A DNA stretch of 64,000 bases, taken from contig JAUHWG010000013.1 in NCBI GenBank assembly GCA_030424595.1, forward strand, positions 186,001-250,000, in the 5' to 3' direction. Shown piece after piece: positions 34,240 through 42,246 of this stretch (position 1 is the stretch's first letter; every line of letters starts with the position of its first letter). Below the pieces are notes generated by a model, which saw nothing but the letters and a program-made list of their open reading frames with translations, searched no databases and was not told the DNA's origin. Position numbers and translations under genes: made by a program. This DNA is from Polyangia bacterium. Lineage in GTDB: Bacteria > Myxococcota_A > Polyangia > Nannocystales > Nannocystaceae.

Positions 34240-35322
34240 CTACGGGTCGTCGTGCGTCCCCGCGAGCACCCGCGCCCGTACAGCCTCGATCTGCCGCCGC
34301 TTGTAGGACGCGTGCGAGGCAGGGCCGCCGCGGGAGTCCGCGTACGAGGCCGCGTCGAGCACCTGAACTTCATAGGGAAAGAAGAAGCGCGAGGTGGCAT
34401 CGCCGGGGCCAAGCGGCAGGCTGACCATCTCGCGGCAGGTGAACTGGATCGCCCGATAGCTCGACGCGCTGTGGACGTTGTGCGCCTGGTGAGAGGTGGT
34501 CGACCGACGCCCCTGCGCGAGCTTGCGGACCTCAGCGATCCGCTCGGTCAGGCTCCCGTCGCCGGCCTCCAGCCCAGGGAGCAGAGGCTCGAGCTCCTTG
34601 AGGTCGACGAGCGAGTTGCGCGAGCGCCCGGGGAGAATGTTCGGGAAGCCGATCACGTGGTGGGTCCGGAGGTAGCGGACCGTGAGCAGCGCGTCGAGCT
34701 CGTCGTGGGTGACGATCCGGACGCCCATCCAGTCGAAGATGCTCGCGGCGACGTTCTCCGCGGCGCGGAGGAGCTTCAGCGTCGCCGCTTCGACGGTCTT
34801 CATCGGTCGGACCTCAAAGGCGACGAGGGGGACCGAGTCGTCGCCGGCGCCGAGGCGCAGCCCAGCCGCGGTGCGGACGAGATGCCGCTCAAAGCGAGCC
34901 TCGATCTGCTGACGGATCGCCGGGGCGTACATCTCGTTGAGCTCGTTCCTCGCGTGGGAGAGCGTGTGGCAGACCCTGAGAACGACGCAGGCCCAGACCT
35001 GTCGGCGCTTCGCCTCGGCGGCGCCGAGCCCCGGGCCCAGGCCGATGTTCGAGGCCCAGAGGAGGAGCTGTGGCACGTCGTCGAGCGCGCGGACCGCCTC
35101 CGGGATCGCCTCGGCACCCCGGAGAATCCTGGCCTCCAGGAGCTGGATCGCCTGCTCGCGGATCGCCTGAGCGCGGAGCGCATCCTGCTCGTCGGTCATC
35201 CGCACACCGTAGGCTTCGAGGAAGCACAGGGCGTCCTCGCGGCTGCGCAGCGAGAGCGCCGGGAGGTCGATCGGTGAGTCCCCGGCGATGATGGAGCGGA
35301 GCGTCTGAGTGTTCAAGAGCAT
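34240..35322 (-). CDS. TIGR04552-like protein with RelA/SpoT-like sequence pattern
   Basis: The protein is 360 residues from the ATG at 35322, where well-composed sequence begins. It resembles a family annotated as TIGR04552, conserved in myxobacteria and relatives and of unknown function. The C-terminal half has a pattern reminiscent of (p)ppGpp synthetase domains: 'FDWMGVRIVTHDELDAL', 'SASSYRAIQFTCRE', 'FFPYEVQVLDAAS' and 'ASHASYKRRQ', matching the order of the RelA/SpoT segments (D-x-x-G-x-R-I, S-Y-R-A-I-H, E-x-Q-(I/V)). Several key residues are not identical, so enzyme activity is uncertain. It lies upstream of the bilin operon on the same strand, separated by 445 bases, and is probably transcribed separately. 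Confidence 0.6.
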   Translation of the reverse strand: MLLNTQTLRSIIAGDSPIDLPALSLRSREDALCFLEAYGVRMTDEQDALRAQAIREQAIQLLEARILRGAEAIPEAVRALDDVPQLLLWASNIGLGPGLGAAEAKRRQVWACVVLRVCHTLSHARNELNEMYAPAIRQQIEARFERHLVRTAAGLRLGAGDDSVPLVAFEVRPMKTVEAATLKLLRAAENVAASIFDWMGVRIVTHDELDALLTVRYLRTHHVIGFPNILPGRSRNSLVDLKELEPLLPGLEAGDGSLTERIAEVRKLAQGRRSTTSHQAHNVHSASSYRAIQFTCREMVSLPLGPGDATSRFFFPYEVQVLDAASYADSRGGPASHASYKRRQIEAVRARVLAGTHDDP

Positions 35323-35772
35323 GGAACTCGGGCCCCGACGGGCGAGCGCTGGCCTCCGCGGAAGTATGCGCGGCCACGGCGCTCCTGGCGAGTTCGACGA
35401 CGGCCGGGCCGCCCGGGGCCGGGGCCGCCCGCTCCTCGAGGACAGGGCCGCGCCCTCGCCCGACCTCACCTCGCGGACGAGCCCGCGCGGCCGCGTCCGC
35501 GCCACGAGTTTCGCGGCTTTCGGGCGGAATGCGAGCCAACGACCCGACCCGGGTCCGACAGGACCACCACCGTCGACAGGAGAACTACCCTCTGAGTCTG
35601 ACAGCATTGCATCGGAGCTGACCACGCGGTTGGACACTGCCCTATCGACGCCGCGGGACAATCACCCTAGGAGACCCGGATGCACGCAAAAAAAGGGTCG
35701 GCGTGCGGCGATACGTAGCTTCATCGCCGGAAGTCCGCGGTACACTCCCCGCTCGTAGCGAGGAAATCACGA
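35323..35772. other. Divergent intergenic region
   Basis: These 450 bases separate the TIGR04552-like gene (minus) from the Cys-repeat lipoprotein gene (plus). I see no credible gene. Both promoters should lie here. A GAGGAAAT ribosome-binding site stands just before 35773. Confidence 0.45.
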
Positions 35773-37110
35773 ATGAACACGATCAAGCACATGTTTCTCG
35801 GCCTGATGATCGCCGGGGTCGGCTCGACCATGGCCGCGGGCTGCGGCGAGGATGGAGGCCTTCCCGGCACCGACAACCTCTGCGGCCCCTGCGGCTCCAT
35901 CGCCACCGGCCAGCTCTCGATCGCCGGCAATGCCCAGCTCGACGGCTTCTTCAACGCCGTCTACAGCTTCAACGGCGCGACTGGCAAGATCAAGTCGGAC
36001 TTTGACGCCGACATCCGGGTCCTCGCGGAGGTCTGGGGCTACGGCGAAGCCGGCGCGGAGATCGACGCCGCCTTCGTCGACGGGCTCGTCGCCAAGATCA
36101 AGACAGACATCGCCGCCTCTGTCGACGGCGGGCTCACGGTCAACTACGTCCCGGCCTCCTGCCAGGCGAACGTCAACGTCGCCGTCCAGGCCCAGGCCAG
36201 CTGCGAAGCCTCGGCGGAGTGCGACGTCGAGGTCGACCCAGGCGAGGTATCGGTCGCCTGTGAGGGGACCTGCTCCGGCTCCTGCTCCGGCTCCTGCTCC
36301 GGCGAGGCCTCCTGCGCCGTCAAGACCCCGACCCTCAACTGCGAGGGCACCTGCGAGGGCGCCTGCGAGATCGACGGCTCCGCCACCTGTGAGGGGACCT
36401 GTCGCGGCACCTGTACGGGCGAGTGCTCCCTCATCAACGCCGATGGCGACTGCGCGGGCGAGTGCGCCGGCGACTGCGAGGGCACCTGCGAGCTCACGGC
36501 CAAGGCCCAGTGCAACGGCACCTGCCACGGCACCTGCTACGTCGACCAAGGCAGCGCCCAGTGCACCGCCGAGGCCGAGTGCGCGGGCTCCTGCGACGCG
36601 GAGTGCGGCGGCTCCTGTGAGGGCAGCTTCACCCCGCCGAGCGCCTCCGCCGACTGTGACGCCACCGCCGACTGTGAAGCCCAGGCCAGCGCCCAGGCCA
36701 GCGCCAACCTCGAGTGCACCCCCCCCCAGCTCGACATCAGCTTCACCTTCAACGCTGACCTGGACGGCGATGGTGCCGCTCAGGCGGCCTTCACCGCGAA
36801 GATGACCGAGCTCCGGGTCCGCGGCGTCGCGATCCTCCAAGGTATGGCCAAGCTGAGCGCCCTGATCACCGGCGAGGTGGAGGGCGAGGTCGTCTTCAAC
36901 CCCGCGCCCGTGGCTCAGATCCTCGGCGAGCTCAACGCTGTGATCGACGCCGGCGTCAGCGGGGACCTCGACATCCCCGCCGGTCGTCTCCCCTGCGTCG
37001 TCCCGGCGCTCAAGGAGGCGGCCAACATCATGGGCGGTGCGGCGGGCGAGTTCAGCACCACCATCGAGGGCCAGGTAAAGTTCGCCTCGGTCTTCGGTAT
37101 CGGCGGCTAG
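35773..37110 (+). CDS. Cys-rich repeat lipoprotein
   Basis: The protein is 445 residues with a lipobox ('MAAGC') and a ribosome-binding site AGGAA before the ATG. Residues 135-310 contain many CxGxC and CxxxC units ('CEGTCSGSCSGSCSG', 'CEGTCRGTCTGECS', 'CAGECAGDCEGTC'), about 40 cysteines in all. The flanks are ordinary: an N-terminal 110 residues and a C-terminal 120-residue helical region. The repeats could form a rod held by disulfides or bind metal. Myxobacterial genomes carry related Cys-repeat lipoproteins of unknown role. Two strong hairpins follow the stop. Confidence 0.75.
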   Translation: MNTIKHMFLGLMIAGVGSTMAAGCGEDGGLPGTDNLCGPCGSIATGQLSIAGNAQLDGFFNAVYSFNGATGKIKSDFDADIRVLAEVWGYGEAGAEIDAAFVDGLVAKIKTDIAASVDGGLTVNYVPASCQANVNVAVQAQASCEASAECDVEVDPGEVSVACEGTCSGSCSGSCSGEASCAVKTPTLNCEGTCEGACEIDGSATCEGTCRGTCTGECSLINADGDCAGECAGDCEGTCELTAKAQCNGTCHGTCYVDQGSAQCTAEAECAGSCDAECGGSCEGSFTPPSASADCDATADCEAQASAQASANLECTPPQLDISFTFNADLDGDGAAQAAFTAKMTELRVRGVAILQGMAKLSALITGEVEGEVVFNPAPVAQILGELNAVIDAGVSGDLDIPAGRLPCVVPALKEAANIMGGAAGEFSTTIEGQVKFASVFGIGG

Positions 37111-37118
37111 GAGCTCGT

Positions 37119-37141
37119 CGCGAGAGCGCCCTGCTCTCGCG
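37119..37141 (+). terminator. 9-bp hairpin after the Cys-repeat lipoprotein gene
   Basis: The arms 37119-37127 and 37133-37141 are exact complements around a five-base loop, beginning nine bases past the stop codon. No T-tract follows, so it may act in RNA stability or in Rho-assisted termination. Confidence 0.4.
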
Positions 37142-37171
37142 CGCAGCCGTCCTTCCTCGCGGCTTCGACCA

Positions 37172-37202
37172 AAGCGCGCTGTACCGGATGTACAGCGCGC
37201 TT
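37172..37202. terminator. 13-bp hairpin between convergent genes
   Basis: The arms 37172-37184 and 37190-37202 are exact complements with the five-base loop CGGAT. It lies between the lipoprotein gene and the convergent thrS-like gene and could stop transcription from both sides. No T-tract is visible. Confidence 0.5.
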
Positions 37203-37279
37203 CGACGGAGCCGACGATGGCTCGAGGACACGCAGCACCGTTGGCGCGGAGACCACGGGCGACGAAGAGCCCGTGCGTA

Positions 37280-37341
37280 GACAGGAGCTCCCCACGCCGC
37301 CGACCGAAGCCGGCGGACGACGCGGGGAGCTCCCTCCTGTC
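37280..37341 (-). terminator. Long bulged hairpin at the end of the thrS-like gene
   Basis: The arms 37280-37293 and 37324-37341 pair over 14 bases with one four-base bulge. An inner CCGCCG/CGGCGG stem tops the structure. The 3' arm overlaps the stop codon of the minus-strand gene, so the structure forms directly at its transcript end. Confidence 0.5.
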
Positions 37342-38668
37342 AGGCAAACGCGGCGCCGATGACCGCGGGGGCGAGGCACCGCCCTCGCAGCCATTCCACG
37401 AGGGATCCGCGGGCTATCGAGCGCTGTCCCTCGGCGCCTCGGACCGTCACCTCGCCAGCCTCGACCTCCCGGTCGCCGAGGATCAGCTGGAGCTGGATCC
37501 CACGACCATGACAACGACGGATCCTCCGCCCGAGAGAGCCGTCATCGTCGACGACGACCCGAGCGCCGGCCTGCGCCAGCTCGGCCTCGATCTCCGACGC
37601 CACGGCCTGATGCGCCTCTGCGAGCGGCAAGATCGCCGCTTGGATCGGCGCCAACCACAGCGGCAGGCGGCCCCGATGCTGCTCCAAGAGCATCCCGAGG
37701 AAGCGCTCTACGCTGCCGAAGAGGGCCCGATGGAGCATCACCGGCGCCCGCCGCTCGCCCGCTCGGTCGACATAGACGACGTCGAAGGCGCGCGGCATGT
37801 GGAAGTCGAATTGGATGGTCCCGCACTGCCAGCGACGACCCACCCGGTCGATCAAGGTGAACTCGATCTTCGGCCCGTAGAACGCCCCCTCCCCCGCCTG
37901 CAGCTCGTAGTCGAGCCCGACGGCGTCTAGCGCCCGCGCGAGCGCAGCCTCGCTCTCGTCCCAGAGCGAGTCCTCGCCGACTCGATCCGCTGGCCGTGTC
38001 GACAGGGCGACCCGGACCTCGTCGAACCCGAAGGCGCGGTAGAAGTCCGGCAACGCTCGGCAGAAGCGGCGCAGCTCTGCCTCTGCCTGGGCCCCATCCT
38101 CGCAGAGGATATGCCCGTCATCCTGGGTGAACTGGCGCAGACGGAGGAGCCCGTGCAGGGTGCCGCTGGGCTCGTCGCGGTGGACGACGCCGAACTCCGC
38201 GAGCCGCAGCGGCAGATCGCGATACGAAGGCGCCCTGCGGTCGAAGATATAGAGGTGCCCAGGACAGCTCACGGGCTTGAGCGCAGCCTCCGGTCCGTCG
38301 CCGGCGATCCTGATCATCCCCTCCGAGAAGTGCGACCAATGGCCGCTCGCCTCCCAGACAGGCGCCCGCAGGAGCTGCGGCGAGGCCACCTCACGATAGC
38401 CCTGCTCCCGCAAGATCACCCGCGCAGCGCCCTTTAGACGCTCTACGAGGTCGAAGCCGTCGGGGTGCCAGAAGACCATCCCCGGCGCGTGTTCGCGGAA
38501 ATGAAAGAGATCGAGCCGGCGGCCGAGGCTCCGGTGATCGTCGGGGTCGAGCGAGGCCTCCTCGGGCCCCGATCGTCGCGCAGGGTTGGCCGCTTCGCCG
38601 CCCTTCGGGGCCTGTGGTAGGTGTCTTTGGACCTCGCGGTCCTGTGGTTGTGGTTGTGGTCGTCGCAT
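37340..38668 (-). CDS. thrS: Short threonyl-tRNA synthetase lacking TGS and editing domains
   Basis: The protein is 442 residues from the ATG at 38668, preceded by GAGGAGAGG. Bacterial ThrRS is normally about 640 residues. Here a 45-residue Gln/Pro/Arg-rich leader runs straight into the catalytic core ('DHRSLGRRLDLFHFREHAPG'), so the TGS and editing domains are missing. The class II motifs are intact: 'LKPVSCPGH' with the zinc Cys, motif 2 'VVHRDEPSGTLHGLLRLRQF', 'TQDDGHILC' with the zinc His, and 'PVMLHRALFGS' with the last zinc His and motif 3. The anticodon-binding domain follows. It should charge tRNA-Thr but cannot clear Ser-tRNA-Thr by itself. It may be a second synthetase expressed under stress or linked to resistance to ThrRS inhibitors; the full-length copy would be elsewhere. 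Confidence 0.85.
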   Translation of the reverse strand: MRRPQPQPQDREVQRHLPQAPKGGEAANPARRSGPEEASLDPDDHRSLGRRLDLFHFREHAPGMVFWHPDGFDLVERLKGAARVILREQGYREVASPQLLRAPVWEASGHWSHFSEGMIRIAGDGPEAALKPVSCPGHLYIFDRRAPSYRDLPLRLAEFGVVHRDEPSGTLHGLLRLRQFTQDDGHILCEDGAQAEAELRRFCRALPDFYRAFGFDEVRVALSTRPADRVGEDSLWDESEAALARALDAVGLDYELQAGEGAFYGPKIEFTLIDRVGRRWQCGTIQFDFHMPRAFDVVYVDRAGERRAPVMLHRALFGSVERFLGMLLEQHRGRLPLWLAPIQAAILPLAEAHQAVASEIEAELAQAGARVVVDDDGSLGRRIRRCHGRGIQLQLILGDREVEAGEVTVRGAEGQRSIARGSLVEWLRGRCLAPAVIGAAFA

Positions 38669-39325
38669 CGTCCTCTCCTCAAGCTCAGTCCGGGGTGACC
38701 CCGGCGGGTTTGGAGAGCGGCGATCTGACACGTGCGGACATTACGAAGCCCACCGCCCTCCGGTCGGGGGCAGGTCGTCCGTCACGTTGTACTCGTCTAT
38801 CGAGTCCAATGCGCGCGCGACAACCCGCCCTCGCGGGTCGTCGTAGTCAGCGCGCAATGAAGACGATCAAGCACGAGGTAGACGTAGCAGCCACCCGCGC
38901 CGCTGGCAACCCCCAATCGAGCTCCAAACACGAGGCCGGGCGGAGGGCGAGGGCACGCCCGGACCAGCCACGCGGTCGGAGCGCGATCCCCGATCGCCGA
39001 TGCGCGGAGCGAATCCGGAGAGCCTCTCTGGGGTGCCTGTCTGGGAGGCCATCGGCGGAGGCCATCGGCGGAGGCCATCTGCGGAGCCCGTCTGCGGAGC
39101 ACGTGCGGGGACGAACCTCCCGGAGCTCGCCCGCCGCGGCGAATCGTTAGGCCCAGCGCGGTCGCAGAGCTCGGCGACAACGGGACGGGCCGACGGCGAA
39201 AGTACCCCCTTGCACTTCTCGCAGTTCTCGCAGTTCTCGCAGTTCTCGCGACATGAATATGCTAACCTCCTCGACGGCTTGGCTCGATCGAGCGCTTCTA
39301 CGCGTACCCCTAATTGAACACTGCG
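38669..39325. other. Intergenic region with short tandem repeats
   Basis: About 657 bases without a credible gene. It holds degenerate copies of a GCCATCGGCGGAG-type unit (39045-39080) and four copies of the nine-base unit TTCTCGCAG (39216-39251). The right end carries the promoter of the small lipoprotein gene. An ATG at 38857 resembles the start of the gene at 35773 for seven codons and then diverges. Confidence 0.45.
39216..39251. repeat. Four tandem copies of a 9-base unit
   Basis: The unit is TTCTCGCAG; the fourth copy ends in CGA. The array lies about 75 bases upstream of a small lipoprotein gene and may be a slippage-prone control element or neutral repeat. Confidence 0.6.
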
Positions 39326-39808
39326 ATGATGAGTCGACACACCCTGCGTTCGCGCCCTCAGCTCTGGCTGGTCTTCTCCGTCGCGCTCTCCCTCGGAGGC
39401 GCCTCTGGGTGCACAGATAGCCCCTCTGGGTTGAGCGAGGAGATCGAGGAGCTGCAGAACAAGTGCCCGACCCTGAAGACAGAGGCTGACTGTAGAGCGG
39501 TCGATAGCATTCAGGATCCTGACACCGGCAGCACACACAGCTGTTCGTGGAGCGGCTGGGTCCCCGTCTCGCTGAGCGGTGAAATGTGTACATTCGGCGA
39601 GCCCCACGGCAGCTGCTTCTTTCAGAGCGTGGCCGACGGGTGCGCCGGGGGCTATGGCTACAGCGGCGCGGAAGGCAGCGTCGAGCTCGCGACAGGCGAA
39701 ATCTGCTTCCCAAGTCAGACCTGCGATATCGACTACGGCTCCGGCGAAGTCTACGAAGGGCCCGCAGAATGCGCCTGCCTCGCCAGCCCCGAGTACATGG
39801 CCCTCTAG
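39326..39808 (+). CDS. Small Cys-rich lipoprotein, unknown function
   Basis: The protein is about 160 residues. The start at ATG 39326 is chosen over a TTG at 39314; neither has a strong ribosome-binding site. The signal ends at 'GGASGC', a plausible lipobox. The mature part has about 11 cysteines ('NKCPTLKTEADC', 'HSCSWSGW', 'GSCFFQSVADGC', 'ICFPSQTC') and Tyr/Gly-rich turns, suggesting a disulfide-stabilised surface domain. No family is recognised. It stands alone. Confidence 0.65.
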   Translation: MMSRHTLRSRPQLWLVFSVALSLGGASGCTDSPSGLSEEIEELQNKCPTLKTEADCRAVDSIQDPDTGSTHSCSWSGWVPVSLSGEMCTFGEPHGSCFFQSVADGCAGGYGYSGAEGSVELATGEICFPSQTCDIDYGSGEVYEGPAECACLASPEYMAL

Positions 39809-40208
39809 GCCTGAACTAGGCGCTGCTGTGAGGCGTCCTCGACAAACCGCGTAGAACCGTCAGTGACACGGGTTTCGCGCTTCGACTGCGCCCGTGTGGG
39901 TGAGCGCTCACCTCGTGCTTGGCGACGGGCGGAGCTCGGAGGCTGAAGGCGGGCGGGCGAGGGGCGACGAGGCGGGTCCCTCGCGGACGCGGGTCCTCCC
40001 ATGCCACGTGCTCGTCACGGGTAGAGCTGATCTGCTTGAAGAGACAGGGTACGCGTGTCTCCGCGCGAGGCACGGGTCCTCCCGCTGCGTCCCCCCCTTC
40101 GCCCCTCGCCAACGCTCGGGGGGCGAGAGCCTGCGTGCGCGGCGGCGGCAAAGACCAGCGCCCCAGAGGGCGGATGGCGGCTCGGAGGCGACAGGTGCCC
40201 AGGAGGAG
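39809..40208. other. Intergenic region, no gene seen
   Basis: These 400 bases lie between the small lipoprotein gene and the end of the methyltransferase gene. GGCGAGGGGCGA near 39956 and its complement near 40099 form a distant 12-base inverted repeat in GC-rich sequence, which may be chance. No promoter or gene is evident. Confidence 0.4.
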
Positions 40209-40835
40209 CTACCCTGGCCGGCGGGCGGTGACGAACGCGACCGCCTTGGCCGCGCCGACGTCGGGCGTCTGCACGTCGACGAACCCCGCCTCGGCGATCT
40301 CGGCGAGCAGCACCTCGGTCGAGAGGAAGCCGACGTAGGGAGCCTTGCCGAGCCACCGCATCACCGTGAGGAGCGGTCGGTACGGGACCCAGGTGTTGTC
40401 GAGGCACGCCGTCGACGACACGAAGAAACCGCCCGGCGCGAGCAGATCGAAGATCCGCCGAAGCACGGCCGGACGGTCGTGGAGAAGGTGGAGAATGCTG
40501 TAGGCGCAGATCCCATCGACCGTGCCGGGTCCAAAGGTCGTGAACGAGTCGTCGAAGGGCCCGGCATGAAACGTCACGTTGGCGGTGTCGCGGGCCTTCT
40601 CGCGGGCGATGCGGATCATCTCGGGGGAGATGTCGAGCCCGTGGAACTGGGCGGCGCACGGGGCGAGTCGCAGCGCCAAGGAGCCAGTGCCGCAGCCGAT
40701 CTCGAGCACCACGTGCTCGGGGCGCATCAGCCCCTTCGTGATCGCGATCTTGCGCTCGAACGCCTCGGGGTCGGGGACCGCCTTCTTCGAGTACTTTACG
40801 GCGAGGTCGTCCCAGAACGCGGCTTCGGTCATCAT
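40209..40835 (-). CDS. Class I SAM-dependent methyltransferase
   Basis: The protein is 208 residues from the ATG at 40835 (GAGGGA upstream). The AdoMet-binding glycine motif 'VVLEIGCGTGSLALRL' is followed by 'FHGLDISPEMIRIAREKA' (acidic residue that binds the ribose), 'GICAYSILHLL' and 'LAPGGFFVSST'. This fits the broad UbiE/methyltransferase-11 type. The methyl acceptor cannot be inferred. The gene begins ten bases after the LysR-type regulator stop on the same strand, so they form an operon, and the regulator probably controls the methyltransferase. Confidence 0.85.
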   Translation of the reverse strand: MMTEAAFWDDLAVKYSKKAVPDPEAFERKIAITKGLMRPEHVVLEIGCGTGSLALRLAPCAAQFHGLDISPEMIRIAREKARDTANVTFHAGPFDDSFTTFGPGTVDGICAYSILHLLHDRPAVLRRIFDLLAPGGFFVSSTACLDNTWVPYRPLLTVMRWLGKAPYVGFLSTEVLLAEIAEAGFVDVQTPDVGAAKAVAFVTARRPG

Positions 40836-40845
40836 GTCCCTCAAC

Positions 40846-41784
40846 CTACCTGGGAACGGCGTCGGCGCTTGGTGCAAGTTCGTGACGCTCCGTCGCATCC
40901 CTGCACCGCTCGCCGCGAAACAGGGCGGCGTGCTCCTCGAAGCATGCCGTGACCCGGGCCTTGGCCGCGCGTACACGGGCGTTGTCCCGCAGGTCGGGAT
41001 GGCTGAGCACCCACAGATCCGCCATGTGGCGAACGTCGTCCATGGGCAGCCGCTGCAGGTACGGATCTCGATCGCCAATGTACGCGGGCAAGATCGTCAA
41101 GCCCAGGCCCGCGCGGACGGCGGAGACGAGCGACTCCAGCGACGAGAACGAGCCCCACGTGGGGAGGTTCGGGTAGCTAGAGGTCTCGACCACCAGGCGC
41201 ATCACCTTCGGGTCGTCGAAGCCGAGCCAGCGGGTGCAGGGGTCGTCCGGATCGAGCCGCTGCGCATGCTCGCAGGCGACGTAGCTGGCGATCAGCAGCG
41301 GGGCGACGCGGCGACCGAGGAGGTGCTCGGGCGGCTGCACGTCGAGGCCGACCGCTCGGATCGCGATGTCGGCCTCGCGCCGCGAGAGATCGAAGAGCCG
41401 GCCGTCCACGCTCATCACCAGCGCCAGGCCGGGGTGCTCGCGGCACAGCTCGGCCAACGCGTACGTGATCAGGTGGCAGACGGTCGAGTCGCAGCAGGTC
41501 ACCGAGATGAGGCCCTCCATCCGCTCGTCGTCGCCCGCGACGCTGCGCTCGAGATCGGCGAATTCCGCGTCGACGCGCTGCGCCTTCGGCATCACCCGGC
41601 GGCCTGCCTCCGTGAGCACGTAGCCGTCGGGCGTCCGATCAAAGAGCCGCGCCGCCAGCCGCCCCTCGAGCGACTCCACCCGCCGCGCGACCGTCGAGTG
41701 GCTGACCCCCAGCGCCGCGCCGGCGGCTCGGACCGACCCCGTCTGTGCCAGCGCAAGGAAGTGCCGAACGTCGTCCCAGTCCAT
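40846..41784 (-). CDS. LysR-family transcriptional regulator
   Basis: The protein is 312 residues from the ATG at 41784. The N-terminal winged helix-turn-helix reads 'MDWDDVRHFLALAQTGSVRA' followed by 'AGAALGVSHSTVARRVESLE', the LysR pattern. The effector-binding domain occupies about 90-295 ('EGLISVTCCDSTVCHLI', 'SSLESLVSAVRAGLGLTILP'). LysR proteins usually bind a small metabolite and control adjacent genes. Here the downstream methyltransferase lies ten bases away on the same strand. The upstream side is a 462-base gap that should hold its promoter. Confidence 0.9.
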   Translation of the reverse strand: MDWDDVRHFLALAQTGSVRAAGAALGVSHSTVARRVESLEGRLAARLFDRTPDGYVLTEAGRRVMPKAQRVDAEFADLERSVAGDDERMEGLISVTCCDSTVCHLITYALAELCREHPGLALVMSVDGRLFDLSRREADIAIRAVGLDVQPPEHLLGRRVAPLLIASYVACEHAQRLDPDDPCTRWLGFDDPKVMRLVVETSSYPNLPTWGSFSSLESLVSAVRAGLGLTILPAYIGDRDPYLQRLPMDDVRHMADLWVLSHPDLRDNARVRAAKARVTACFEEHAALFRGERCRDATERHELAPSADAVPR

Positions 41785-42246
41785 GCGGAGAGCGTACACG
41801 CTCACGTCGTCATTCTCGACCCAACGCGCCGCCCATCGGCCGCCACCGCCCATGAGCGGCGATGAGCCTCGCCTCTTCGTCGGGACGGCAGACGATCTCG
41901 TGATGCTCGCCTCGGCGAGGCTCTGCCCGCCGCCGCGTCGTCGTAGCGCTCCCCTACGGGCTACAAAGGCGAGGCGTGATCGGGGCTGTGCGAGCAGAGG
42001 TCGCGTCGTCGTCGGACGCAGGGGCGAGAGGCTCGGCCGGCTCGGCCGTCCTCGTCGGTGTGGGCGTCGGCTGTGGGAACGGCGGGGCGCTTGGGGAGCA
42101 GCTCGAGGGAGCAGCCCTCCTCAGCGAACCGTCCATAAAGACATGGACACGTCGCTACGGCGAGGGCCCGTGAGCGGTCTCGCCCCCACAACTCCTGCGC
42201 CTTGGGGCGCGCAGCGCTGGGGCTATCATCGTGGGCGTCGGCCGGT
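41785..42246. other. Divergent intergenic region
   Basis: These 462 bases separate the LysR gene (minus) and the PAS-STAS gene (plus). No credible gene was found; the open frames are Pro/Arg-rich shadows of GC-rich DNA. Promoters for both sides should be here. Confidence 0.4.

Noticed and set aside
38857..39150. Possible small gene whose start resembles that of the Cys-repeat lipoprotein
   Set aside because: Similarity to the start at 35773 lasts seven codons only; the rest lacks a signal peptide and is Arg/Ala-rich like non-coding sequence.
39216..39251. CRISPR-like array
   Set aside because: The nine-base units are contiguous, without spacers, and no cas gene is present.
39956..40110. 12-base inverted repeat GGCGAGGGGCGA with its distant complement
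   Set aside because: In this GC-rich stretch with a spacer of about 130 bases, a chance match is likely, and no other structure supports it.
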